From Daedaleopsis sinensis (lineage: Eukaryota; Basidiomycota; Agaricomycetes; Polyporales; Polyporaceae), in assembly GCA_033807695.1 (NCBI GenBank), contig CM066300.1, positions 620,001 through 684,000 on the forward strand: DNA of 64,000 nt, written 5' to 3'. The position numbers were made by a program, and so were the translations under genes. Of the stretch, positions 1-10,918 are shown in pieces. Numbering within the stretch: the first letter of the stretch is position 1; each line of letters starts with the position of its first letter. Below the pieces are notes generated by a model. The model saw only the letters and a list, made by a program, of their open reading frames with translations, was not told where the DNA came from and did no database searches.

Positions 1-345
1 GTGCGTGTGCACCTCCGGCGCACGTTCGGCGTCGTCGCGTACGAGGACCCGGTCGCCGCTGGTGGGGATGCCGCGGAGATCGCGGGGCAGGCTGCGCGGA
101 ACGCGCTCGCTGCGGAGGTGAACCAGGCGATCCTCGGTGAGTGCATATCCGTCGTGGTCGTCGTGCGCTCTACATAGACTGACCTGAGTTCTCGGGTCCG
201 TTCAGAGTCCCAAGGACGCCCTGCCCACCCGGCGTTGGAGACGCTGTTCCGCCAGGCGGGTGCCTGCGTCACCCAGCTCGGTCTGCTGGGAGTGGGCAAG
301 GCTGCGTTCGCGGATGTGCGCAAGGAGTTCGTCGTCGAAGGGTGA
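1..345 (+). CDS. C-terminal end of a RanBPM/Gid1-like SPRY-CTLH-CRA protein (partial)
   Basis: Only the last two exons are in the window. Exon 1-136 ends at a GT donor, the intron ends with CAG at 205, and exon 206-345 ends in TGA. The joined frame reads VVAYEDP, then VNQAILESQGRPAHPALE, then CVTQLGLLGVGKAAFADVRK. This matches the end of the CRA domain in fungal RanBPM/RanBP10 (Gid1/Vid30-like) proteins. In that family the protein is a scaffold subunit of the GID/CTLH ubiquitin ligase; the SPRY and LisH parts would lie upstream of the window. The assignment rests on a short tail, so the family is likely but not certain. It could be another CRA-domain protein. Confidence 0.6.
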
Positions 346-898
346 GCACACTATCACTGCTATGTTATGCAATTCTGGTTGGTGCCCGTGCTGGAGGAAT
401 GCGAATGTCTGCTGTATATTACTCACTATATTGTTCGTGCCCCTCCCCTATTTGCTTGGTGGCGTTTGGACTTTTTTGGCCGGCTTGTAGCTGTGTCTAC
501 ATAAGTGTACCATTGCTGTAGCTGCCATGTACATGTGCGATAGTTGTATGATCCATCTTGTAGTGTCCAATACCATCTCTCAACTCTTTGCTAGCTCCGC
601 TTATTCGAACAACTGAGCTCCGCTTATTCGAACGACTGCCGAAGACCTCTCTCCCCTTCGTAAACTGTACTGCAAGATTATGTGGTGACATTAGCTTACC
701 CACCCACAATTGTACCGTAAATGTCGCTGCTTCATGAAACAGTTCCTCCATATGAGCTGGTGCACAAATTTTCCATAAGCAGAATCCCAATTGCAGGCGT
801 TGAGTGAGCGCGCATGGCATGTCCATCCTCGCCGCCGCGAACCATGGGTTCTGCGCTAACTCTCCCTCGCCGTCTCTCGTCATCACCGTTCTTCAGAC
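346..898. other. Intergenic region with a short tandem repeat
   Basis: No gene is seen. A 23-nt unit beginning AGCTCCGCTTATTCGAAC occurs twice in tandem at 593-615 and 616-638, with one mismatch. The stretch holds the 3' flank of the upstream gene and the promoter side of ARP5. Open frames here are short and have no family signature. Confidence 0.6.
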
Positions 899-3767
899 AT
901 GGACATCGATGAACAACATATATCCTATCTGCCCATGCAGCCGCTGCCTGCGGTACAACTGCCCGCGACGGACTACGACGACCACCGGGAGCAACACACA
1001 CCTCTGTGCATCGACAACGGCTCGACAAACATCCGTTTCGGATTCTGTACCTCGGACTCGCCCCGGACGGGCATCAACATGGTCGCGAAGTACAAGGAGC
1101 GGCGGACGAACAAGCCGCTCTTACTCTTTGGCGAGGGGATTGACATCGAAGGAGGCGCGAGGTCACAGGCGAAGACACCCTGGGAAGGAGACGTGCTGTT
1201 GAACTTCGACGCGTTGGTATGTTTTCATCATGTTGCAAGACATGCAAGAGATCGGGTGCTCACGCGTTCTCCGTAGGAGAATGCGCTTGACTACGCGTTC
1301 ATACACCTCGGGATCGACACTCCCACTGTGGACCACCCTATCCTCATGACGGAGCGATTAGCCTCCCCACTGCATTCCCGAGCTTGTGAGTGTCCATTCT
1401 GTCTACTCAGATATATGTCGCGACCCCTATCATGGCCAACACATGGAAGCCGCCTTCGAGCTGGGGACCCTGCTATCGCACTTCGCATTCTTTGAACGGG
1501 TTCGATCCATAGGTTGGCTGTCCTAACGACAACGCAGTGACTTCGGAACTTATGTTCGAGCAATACAACGTCCCTTCTCTTGCCTTCTGCGTGGATTCTG
1601 TCATGTCCTTCTACCACAACAACCTCCCCTCGCCTCCGGTACCGTTCCGCGGCGACGGTCTTGTGGTGTCGTTCAATACAGCTTCTACCTCGGTGATTCC
1701 TATCCTCGACGGACGAGGACTCATGAGCCATGCTAAACGGTGAGACCGGTGCAGAAATTGTCGTGGTTCTTTCCCCCCCCGCTGACATTCGAACATAGAA
1801 TAAACTGGGGAACCATGCAAGCGACAGACTACCTACTCAAACTGTTACAGCTCAAGTATCCGACATTCCCGAGTCGGTTAACGGCGACGCAATGTAACGT
1901 ACGTACGACCTGGCAACGGCGTCGTCTATGGGCACTCACACTCTTACAGTGGATGCTTCAATCCTATTGCGAGTTCTCTCCGGATTACACGGCACTACTC
2001 CGCAAGCTCAAGGATCCACTGAATCTGCGGGCGTCTGAGCGCATCATCCAGTTCCCGTACACGCTCCCAGTGACGGAGGAGAAGACCGAAGAGGAGCTCG
2101 CGCGGATAGCGGAGCGCAAGAAGGAGCAGGGCCGCAAGTTGCAGGAACTTGCGGCAAAGTCTCGCATGGAGAAGGTAGTTGCGATTGAAGATCCCCTGAA
2201 TCTCTATTCTAACTACAAATGGTCTACCTACAGCTTCTACAGAAGGAGAATGATCTCGCGCACCTGCTCACTGTACGCGAGCGTCGAGACGAGGAGACCA
2301 AGAAGGAGTGGGCGGAGACGTTGAAGGAAGAAGGACTCGCGAACGATGCTGCCCTTGACAGCACCATCAAGAAGCTCGAGGCTGACTTGAAGAAAGCTAG
2401 GAAGAAGGAGGCAGACGGCGATGAACCAGAGGCAAGTATGAGTGCGCAAACGAAAGAAGAACAACAGCTTAGCTTTTGAATACGACAGGAGGAGGTCCCG
2501 ACGTTCCCACTAGTCGATGCCCCAGACGAAGATGTACGTGTACACTACGACCTCGCATGATCTCCGTTAACAACATTGCAGCTCGACGAAGACGGCCTAA
2601 AGGAGAAGAAGAAGCAGAAGCTCCTGAAGGCCGGCTACGAGGCACGCGAACGCGCCAAGCGCGAAAAGGAGCGCGAACGCGAAGAGCGCGCAGCGGAAGA
2701 GAAGCGGGACGAGCAGGAACGCGACCGTGACCTTTCCGGATGGGCGGCGAAGCTCAGGCACGAGCAGGAGTTGATCATGGCGCGCATCAAGGAGCGCAAC
2801 AGGCGCAAGGCGGCGCTGACGGACAGAAAGAGCGCAGCATCGCAGGCGCGCATGAAGAGCATCGCGAACCTCGCGGCCGACGACCGGGTGCCCAAGAAGC
2901 GGCGTAAAGCTGGAGGCGGTGAGTGCGCGGTCGATGTGGTGGTGCCCGCTGGCGAGGGTATGGGAGTGCTTACGAGGGGTGCAGACGACATGTTCGGCGC
3001 GGATGACGCCGACTGGGCGATCTATCGCAAGATTGTGAGCTCAGTCTGCACTCCTCACACGTATGCACTCTACTGACAGGCACCCAGAACACCGCCGCGG
3101 CGTCGTCGGACGAAGAGGACGACCTCGCGAGTCTCCAGGCCGTCGAACAGAAGCTGCTCGCGTACGACCCGACCTTCACCGAGGAGCACACGCACGCATC
3201 TCTAACCTCGCAACGATCCGCGCTCATGTCGGCCTTCCGTCCCCAGTACAACGAAGGCGACGTGCAAGGTCAGTACCCCCGCTCATCTTAACTCTCCACC
3301 GCTCACGCACAGGCACACCATCCCGTCCCTCCCTCCCGCCAGGCAAGGCCCGCATCCACCTGAACGTCGAACGCTGGCGGGTGTGCGAGGCCTGGTTCTC
3401 CCCAAGCATGGCCGGGGTCGACTCAGCGGGGCTCGGCGAGGTGCTGCAGAACGTACTCGCGCGCTTCCCAGACGCCGATAAGGCGCGGCTCGTGCGCAAC
3501 GTCTTCCTCACGGGCGCGCCCGCGCAGCTGCCCGGGCTCGCGGACCGCGTGCACGCGACGCTGCGCCCGATTCTGCCCCCGGAGACCGCGCTGGGCATCG
3601 TGCGCGCGGCGGACCCGGTGCTCGACGCGTGGCGGGGCATGGCGGACTTTGCGCGCACGGACGCGTTCGCGCGCGTGGGCGTGACGCGGGCGGAGTACGA
3701 GGAGTGGGGCGGGGAGCGCGTGAAGCGGTGGTGGGGCGGGAACTGGAACGCGTCGGTGCCGATCTAG
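899..3767 (+). CDS. ARP5: Actin-related protein 5, INO80 chromatin remodelling subunit
   Basis: Arp5 is a nuclear actin-fold protein that, in the INO80 complex, couples the ATPase to the nucleosome. The chain starts at the ATG at 899 (MDIDEQHISYLPMQ) and soon shows the actin nucleotide-loop motif CIDNGSTNIRFGFC. Next come MFEQYNVPSLAFCVDSVMSF and VVSFNTASTSVIPILDGR, typical actin blocks. About ten exons follow. The middle carries the long charged insertion typical of Arp5 (AKREKEREREERAAEEKRDE and neighbours, 2600-2900), probably coiled coil. Actin homology resumes with KARIHLNVERWRVCEAWFSP, VFLTGAPAQLPGLADRV and a tryptophan-rich end. Estimated length about 750 residues, normal for Arp5. No disruption is seen. 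Confidence 0.93.
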
Positions 3768-4213
3768 ATATTCGATGTGCTTGATCTTTCTGCGACATAG
3801 CGTGTACGCACCCGCGGACTGAGGTGCATTGTATGGCTCGTGTAGCTGTGTTGAGGTTGGACTTTCTTTTGTTGACGGAGCTGTTGTACCATTGTATGGT
3901 GTCCATATAACCTCGGGCTGCAGCTGCACACGACGTGTCCAATGCTAAATAGTAGATTGACAGAAAACACCTCACGCCCTTGGCGCATGTACATCGTCTT
4001 CTGCGGGAAGGAGGTGCAAAGGGAGGAGGTGGAGTAAGTTACGAGGGATTGAGGGGCAGCACAACGAGAAACAGACAAAGTGACACTACTCCTGACAGCC
4101 GTATGTACACTAATGCACAGCACACAGCACGCTGCACCCTCAGGCCTCAGGCCTCAGGCCTCATGCATCATGCCTCAGACGCCTCAAGGGTGATGAGGTC
4201 GGAGGAAAGGACC
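3768..4213. other. Intergenic region between convergent ARP5 and SEC4
   Basis: 3' flanks of two convergent genes. A small simple repeat of CTCAGGC units followed by a CATGCATCATG palindrome-like stretch lies at about 4138-4185. No gene is seen. Confidence 0.55.
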
Positions 4214-5282
4214 TTAACAACAGCCTCCCGCAGCCTGGTTCGCGGGCTGGTTGACCTTTACGGCGCCCTCTGTACCTTGCTGGCCGCCAGGGGCGTGAGC
4301 AGCCTCTCCTTGAGAGTCAATGAGGCGGGTCTTGATGTCTCTGCAATCATTACGTGCGAATCAGCCGATGGTCGATGGAAACACAGACACTGAGGACAAG
4401 AGGAAGAACTCGGACAACAACTAGGGCAGACGTCCGAGTTCGCGCGGAAGAACGTCGGACGGCGAGGGGTAGAACGGAGACACGGACCTTGCGAGCGTGA
4501 AGAAGGCCTCCTCGACACCCTCGTTGATCTTCGCAGAGGTCTCCATGAACTTGATGCCCAGCTCATTGGCGAGATCGCGGCCCTGCTCCTCCGTGACCGC
4601 GCGTTTCTCCGTCCAGTCCGACTTGTTGCCGATGAGGATCTTGTTTACGCCCTCAGACGCATGTTGCTCGATGTTCGCGTGCCATGTGCGGATGTCTACA
4701 CAGAAGGGGGGTGGGGCGGGCGACAAAGGAGGACACGGGCGCAGTGAGGGGGCGAATGGAAGGAGGGAACGGTGAGACGCACTGTTGAATGACCGCTCGT
4801 CCGTCACATCGTACACGAGGAGGATACCCATCGCTCCACGGTAGTAAGCCGTCGTGATGGTCCTGAACCGCTCCTGTCCTGCAGTGTCCCACTATAGGAG
4901 CAACGTGGAGAGACAGATAAGCACGGCCCCCAAGGGCGGTACGCAGCTGGCGCTGATGGGTACGCACAATCTGGAGCTTGATGCGCTTGCCGTCGAGCTC
5001 AATTGTCCGGATCTTGAAGTCTATGCCGATGGTGGTGATGAAGGAGGGCGTCCATGCGTCGTCGCAGAAACGCAGCAGCAGACAAGACTTCCCCACACCT
5101 AACCCGACGCAGCAGCGTCGACACATCCTTTAGTATTCGAACCTGTATTTTCTCAGCGGTCGCAAGTACCTGAGTCACCGATGAGCAGGAGCTAGGAAGA
5201 GTCGTAAGCACAGGGTTCGAGCTGAAAGCTCCGGTCGTTTAGGACGCACCTTGATCAGAAAGTCATAGTGGGGGGGCGGCAT
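4214..5282 (-). CDS. SEC4: Rab GTPase of the Sec4/Rab8 type
   Basis: Sec4-type Rabs drive docking of secretory vesicles at the plasma membrane, in fungi at the hyphal tip. All G boxes are present: GDSGVGKS (P loop), TTIGIDFK (effector/switch I), WDTAGQERF (switch II), NKSD and TSAK. The chain starts [11 protein letters not shown] in a 33-nt exon (5250-5282), followed by a 22-nt microexon (5170-5191) coding LLLIGDS. The C terminus ends GGCC, the double-cysteine geranylgeranylation signal that anchors Rabs to membranes. About 205 residues, normal. It is divergent from DOT1 across 350 bp. Ypt1/Rab1 is less likely because [18 protein letters not shown] with CDDAW and [20 protein letters not shown] fits the Sec4/Rab8 branch. 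Confidence 0.93.
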
Positions 5283-5635
5283 GATCTACAAGTCCGTTCC
5301 GACGAAGTGTTGTTATGCGGCTCTGCCGACGTTGAGAACGATGAGGACGGCGGAGGAGATACAGGTCGTCGGGGAGGTGGTGGCGGGTGGGTGAGCTGCC
5401 GGCAGCGCCTTGGAGGATCATAGCCGCCACGTGGAAATAGCCGTTTCGGGTAACTCTCCAAGAACGTATGTTCCGCCCAACATAGTACTCGTCCGAATTG
5501 CACTAGTATACTATACAGCGAGACCGTGGATAGTAACGGAGTTTTGAGTAGCATCGTTCTGCGTGGTAGGTTGTCTAAAGAAGTACTACCAGTTTTGACC
5601 CAAACGGGAAACAACCACGTGCTCGGTGCCTGCAA
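5283..5635. other. Shared promoter region of SEC4 (-) and DOT1 (+)
   Basis: The two flanking genes are divergent, so these 353 bases hold both promoters. No clear TATA box or other gene is seen. Confidence 0.5.
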
Positions 5636-8025
5636 ATGAGCTCACCGCCACCGACCCTTCCTTTACCACCGACCACGACGATGAGCTCGTCCTCGACGGC
5701 CTCCGCCGCGCCCTCATCATCCTCTGACGTGTCGCACTCGACCTCGGGCTCATCCACGCTCATCGCCACCCGCTTTATACCCTACATCCCGCCTAGCGAC
5801 CCCCACGCAGGCGCCCCGACAATCAAAGTCACCGCGAAAGAGCCTCTGTCTCCCCAACATACACGCGACCCGCATGCGCAACCCAAGCGGAAGAGTAAAG
5901 ACCCATTGACGCGTCGGAATACAAAGAAGAGACGCGTCTCGCCACCGCAGGAGGCCCCGACGCGTCCGTCGAGCGCGGTCTCTTCTCCAGCACCCTCCGG
6001 ATCAAGCAGCTACGCGTCACCCGCACCGACGCACCTCTCTGCGGTGCGCCTCGGACGCTTCACGCACGATACTCGACATGCGTTCTCTGCGCCTAGTGCG
6101 CGGTCTAGCGTCGGGCCACAGCCTGGGCCACCGCGGGAGTGCTGGTTAGACGAAGATGGGAAGCCTGGCGCTGGGTTCTTGAGCTCTGAGGCAGTCGTGC
6201 GCGGTCTCATGAAGGGCTACAAAGCTTGTGAGTAATTTTCACGTATGTGCTGATCATGAGGTGGTCGAGACTGCGTCACCACAAGACGCGGGAATGACTA
6301 GACGATGTGGAGGCTCCGCCTTGTCCCCCTAAGGTTACAGGACTTAAAGCAGACGTACTTTTACTCACACGACCACATCCCTAGACTTCAAAAACCCCGA
6401 TGACCCAAACGACAGATCTTTTGAACCTCATCCGACGGACTATCCGGTTGTGGAGTTAGAGTATCCAAATACTAACGCTAGCGAAAGGTCCGTGTCTATC
6501 AAAGCGTACCGCGTGATTTACTCATATTTCGCGGAAGATTTGCTCTACTCGCGCCGAAAGATCCAGACCACTACAACCCCATAATATGCCTCGAAAGCAC
6601 GCTCCACACCATCATCGAACGTAAGTGCGTTTGCATATCACTCAGGGGAAGCTTATCCATGCGACCGCTCGTAGATTATCTTACACCTGCCCAGCAATCA
6701 ATGTTTGGTACTCTACCGGACACGGCGGTCACGGATGACGATTCGTCCGACGACGAATTTCCTCCGCCTCCGTCCGATGCCCCGTCGCCTCCTTTATCGC
6801 ATGTCTCGACCCCATCTTCTGACACTTCTGAATGTTCTTCGCTATCGTCGCACTCATCGCTATCGCTCTTCTCGAATTGCTCTATCTCGTCGGCGTCCTC
6901 GCTTTCCTCTATCTGCGCTCTGTCTAGCTACGCCCAATCCGCGTCCCCAATCTCGCCGCCCAGCATCGACTATCTCCGTCTCCTGCAGCGGGCGATCAGG
7001 AAAGAAGACGGGCCGCTGTTTATTAAAGTCATCACTGCCATTAACGCTCTCCTCGCCCTGCTCAAGTACCCCCCTCTTCCGATCGACCCCTTCCAGCCCG
7101 TGTCGACGAACAAGATCCTCGGAATGGTCAGAACATGGCCGCGCATACCTTCTCCTGTCGTGCAGCGCATCGTCGAGGAGGCGTATCAGCGCGCGGTCGG
7201 ACCCAACGTCGACATGCTCAGGCGCTACGAAGCGTTCTCCTCGGAGGTGTATGGCGAACTTATGCCTACCTTCGTGACAGACGTCTTCCGCGCCACGGGG
7301 CTCACGCAGGACTCGCTCTTCCTCGACCTCGGCTCAGGCGTCGGCAACGTGGTGCTCCAGGCGAGCCTCGAAACTGGCTGCAGGAGCTACGGGATCGAGC
7401 TAATGCCCGGGCCTGCAGAGCTGGCCAAGAGCCAGCTGGAGCAGTTCAAGATGCGCTGCAAGATGTGGGGCGTGCGCATGGGGGACGTCGAGCTTGAGTA
7501 TGGCAACATGCTCGAGAGCCGTCGCGTGGACCAGCTCGTGAGGGAGGCTGATGTCGTGCTGGTCAACAATAAGGTCTTCCTCGAGCCACGTAAGTACACA
7601 CACTTCGCTTTTCTCTCTCATGCGCTTATCGTTATCTTTGCCATGCAGTAAACGAAGCCCTCCGGCAAAAGTTCCTGGACCTGAAGGAGGGCGCCATCGT
7701 CGTGTCGCTCAAGTGCCTCATGGGCTCCGTCCGGTCTACCGCGCGCGAACGCAGTTCGTCTCCAGCGCTGAAGGAACGCAACGTGCGTCCGTCATCTATC
7801 CCGATCCCTGATTTTACACTAACACGAATGGTTGCGCAGGCCGACGACATCGGCGAGATCTTCACAGTCACCGCGCGGCCGTACTTCCCCGGGAGTGTCT
7901 CGTGGGGCGGCGGAGGCGGGGAGTACTTTTTGCAGCGCATGAACCGTGAAGACTACGCGCGGCGGAAGCTCCAGTTCGAGAACTCGCGTGCTGGCACGGG
8001 GAGGGTCACTCGCTCGCGTAGGTGA
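5636..8025 (+). CDS. DOT1: Histone H3 lysine-79 methyltransferase DOT1
   Basis: DOT1 is the non-SET enzyme that methylates H3K79 on nucleosomes with S-adenosylmethionine, acting in silencing and DNA-damage checkpoints. The start at 5636 gives a basic, Ser/Pro-rich N terminus (PKRKSKDPLTRRNTKKRR), expected to contact DNA or nucleosomes. Short exons follow, coding PTDYPVVELEYPNT and LAPKDPDHYNP. Then comes a Ser-rich low-complexity insert (6750-6960). The catalytic part has YEAFSSEVYGELMPTFV, SAM motif LDLGSGVGNVVLQAS, SYGIELM with the ribose-binding Glu, NNKVFLEP and LKEGAIVVSLK. The end, after YFPGSVSWGGGGGEYFLQRM, is an Arg-rich tail ending in RSRR. About 690 residues. All key motifs are intact. 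Confidence 0.93.
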
Positions 8026-8900
8026 CTCGCACGGCGGGGCGTGCGTGTGCGCGTCCGCTACTTAGCAGGGCGCAGTCCCTGCCGGCAGTCGGTCGGTGTG
8101 GTGTGGTGTGGCTGCTCCTGAAAACTCCACTGGACGCGGTGTGACGCTGACAGGTCTTCGTGACACTGCATACGCATCTCACGCTATAATATCTGACAAT
8201 CCAATCGCCCATCTCTGTCCTCCACCTGTGACTTACATTTTCAGTCTCCCGCAAGTGTTTCTGATCCCTGGTCCGCAACAGTCTTATGTACCTGATACGT
8301 TCCCCTTTATCGCCATACCCCGTACCCCGTAGTTAGTCCACGACATATACATCCATCCACGGATCCGAACGATAATCGCAGTCGCCGTGTTCGATGACAT
8401 TCATCCCACTCACTGACAGTAACCTAGATGACGCTCTCGTAATGTAGCCACGGAGTGGTTGTACCAGCATTAATGTACGTACATATCCTTTAGCGCGAGG
8501 CTCGACCTCTGCGCGACCAGCAGCAAACGGCCGGGCAAACGTGAGTACATCGAAACCTCTCCCATCCATGTCCTAGCTGCTGCACTGAAGCCACGTCAGA
8601 TCGTCAGACGTCGGACCTCCCTCACTTTTGCGCGCCGTTGACAGCCACCGTCCCCGCAACACCCTGCCTCGCACTCACTGCCGCTCGTCCTCACCTCTGG
8701 AGCAGCGTCGGGAGCTTCGCCGTTAGTGTGGTGTACGGTCGTCTCTAAGTGGGACAATTAGGCGTGCACTTGGTGCCTTGTGTGCGACCTGATCCTGTAG
8801 GTCAGTCCGCCATTCCTTTACAGGCTTCGCCCGGGCCCATGCTAGGCGCTGTCTCCTCGGGAGGGTCGGGGACGCGTTGCCTCTTCAAGAAGAGCGTAGT
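8026..8900. other. Intergenic region, nothing recognised
   Basis: This is the 3' flank of DOT1 and of the convergent kinase-like gene. Short open frames on both strands have no recognisable motif and no splice-supported extension. Confidence 0.5.
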
Positions 8901-10417
8901 TCACGCCCTAGTACTTCCGTCGCTAGCAGAAGATACAGAGCCATCGGGTTTCACTACCGGAGGAATTGCCAACTCCACCGCGGGCATGGCTTGAACAACG
9001 GCGCTCAGCCTACGCAGTAATTCCTCAGCGGACATACGCTTAGATGGTTCTGGTTCAACCATTGCAATGAGCAATTCGTCAATAGCGGTCACTGTCACCT
9101 GTCGCATTTTTGTGAGCGAGTGCGGCGAAAATGACGGAGACGTGATTACCTCTACATCAGAGAGGCTCGAGCCAAGCTGCCATACATCGACCTTGTATGG
9201 ATCGTAAGGAAGATCAGACAGCACTTCGGGCGGCGACGGGCGCGCATAGTCGTCCCATATACCAGCCATCGGTAAGCCCATGAGCACTTGGTTCTCGTAT
9301 GGTGTACCTTCGGGGAACTGGACTGCCGCTTCAAAGTCGTGCAGGTATACCCGAGGACGTTCGACAGCAGCCAATGGCGTGGCTAACAACGATTCTGGGT
9401 GCCATTGGATAAGAAAGTTGTCCTTGAACGCATCCTGCAAGTACAGCGATCAGACGCAGTCAATACTCGGTCGGAATAGAAAAAGCGCTGACCCGATGAG
9501 CTATCCGATGGCTATGGATAAACGCGAGAGCCTTGTCCGTTATGATCAGCAAGGGGTAACGAGAGGCGTTCATAAAGACTTACTGAGAGCATCTGCAGGA
9601 TCATATCAGCCAAGTCGCCAACCGAGTTCTTCGCCCAAAACCTATAGGCGTCCTCCAAAGCTCCTCCAGCACATGGGAATACTCCGAAGGTCATATCATC
9701 GACATGTATTTCTTGTAGGAGCGGCAGAGCGTGATTGGTACTGTAGAGACTGAGTGGGCCTCGTGCGAGGTACCTGAGAACGTCCAGGTGCTGCTGGCCT
9801 TGTTCGCCCACCTTGATAATTCGAAGTACCACTGGCCGGCCATCGTCGGCAGTCGCTGCATGGCAAGAGTGACTCTGTACGCAGAGTAGTCAGTCGAAAC
9901 GACCCGATACCGCTCAATGCTCAGAGTGAAGTTCACCGTGGGGTAGAAGTTATAGAGACGCCTGATTCCTCCGGCACCATTATATGACCGTAGAGGCGTT
10001 GAGTAGAGAAGGCCATTCTGAGCAAGATCGGTGTATCCTTCCCGTATACCCGGTTTGAAGTAGAAATAGGTGTCGCGCTGGGTCCAGAGCGTATATCCGT
10101 GCAGGGCGAACAGGCTACGCAAAACTCCCCAGTTTTCATCCTTGTCCACGTCTCCGACAGAGTGTTCCCTCCAGCCCATCAAGCTATCTGGAAGCTGTAT
10201 AGAATTTAAATGCGCGCAGTGTAGGAATGTCGTAGTATACTATGCATACCTTCTTGCGGAGACCTGCTACGGTGGCGCGTCTCGACTCCGAGGTCTGACA
10301 AGTTTGATTGCGAGCGTTATTATTGTCGCCTTGGCTAGTTGCTGCGAAAGAGCAGACAACTGTGGCGGCAACAAGTAAAGCAGTGGATGCAGCAGAGAGA
10401 GGTGTTTGGGCAGACAT
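8901..10417 (-). CDS. Membrane-anchored protein-kinase-like protein, copy A
   Basis: Member of an Agaricomycete-expanded kinase-like family, about 420 residues in six or seven exons. The start at 10417 gives MSAQTPLSAASTALLVAATV, a hydrophobic N-terminal stretch that may be a signal anchor. The N-lobe has VVLRIIKVGEQGQQHL (the Lys fits the ATP-contacting position), then LLQEIHVDDMTFGVFP and WAKNSVGDLADMILQML. A 39-nt exon codes ALAFIHSHRIAHR and is spliced to DAFKDNFLIQWHPESL, giving the catalytic loop HRDAFKDN. The metal-binding motif reads YLHDFEAAV, so DFE replaces DFG. The activation segment has PSPPEV (APE position) and KVDVWQLGSSLSD. Substrate unknown. Kinase activity is plausible for this copy but unproven. 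Confidence 0.75.
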
Positions 10418-10512
10418 GTCGGACGCCGAGTACTCAGTAGTGTAGACAGATGAGAGTTTGCGCCAAGTTTGCGCGTAAGTTCAGACAGGTTCAGATGAAC
10501 TTGAACATCATG

Positions 10513-10520
10513 TCACGTGA
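10513..10520. promoter_or_regulatory. TCACGTGA palindrome upstream of kinase-like copy A
   Basis: A perfect 8-bp palindrome with a CACGTG E-box core, 96 bp upstream of the copy A start codon. The same 8-mer lies 93 bp upstream of copy B. Such sites are commonly bound by bHLH or bZIP factors; the factor here is unknown. A related ACGTGACG lies at about 10537. Confidence 0.45.
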
Positions 10521-10787
10521 GTTTGATTGATACTCTACGTGACGCCGCCCTCCGAAGCTCCGACGACTGTCTGAACTTCGAAGTGACCACTTAGAGTGTG
10601 CCATGCTTCGAACACATCTTCGAGCCACTGTCGTCTCGAGTAAGTCAACTCCGAAATATCTCCCCGGCTACACTGAACTTCGAATGTCACCAACATGGCC
10701 CAGTGATAATCACTGGGACCCCATGATCAACGGATTGACCAAGCAGGACACTTGAAGGTAATTCACATTATGAGACGGTCATGAGTT

Positions 10788-10914
10788 CTTCGCCCACGAG
10801 TGAATAGGATTCTCGCACTAAACCGCCGACGAGTGGAAATATTCCGAATGTCAGATCTCTCGGGCTTTGGACGACCGCGGACCAATTGTACACTAGTGGC
10901 ACTGAGGTATGATT
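10788..10914 (-). pseudogene. Fragment of a fifth kinase-like copy
   Basis: Just past the stop codon of copy B the minus strand reads NHTSVPLVYNWSAVVQSP and then DLTFGIFPLVGGLVRESY. The second part matches the family block TFGVFP.AGG...E.AY of copies A-D, and NHT..PL matches NHxLPLLQEI. The rest of the gene is missing: no catalytic loop lies around it. Most simply it is a leftover of a deleted tandem copy. Confidence 0.6.
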
Positions 10915-10918
10915 CGAG

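Noticed and set aside
593..638. Tandem 23-nt units considered as a CRISPR-like or regulatory array
   Set aside because: Only two units, directly adjacent and without spacers; a minor duplication.
1490..1510. GGTTCGATCC, like a tRNA B box
   Set aside because: No matching A box or cloverleaf around it, and it lies inside an ARP5 intron.
899..8025. ARP5 and DOT1 as a chromatin gene cluster
   Set aside because: They are separated by a Rab gene and the two proteins act in different complexes; nearness is probably chance.
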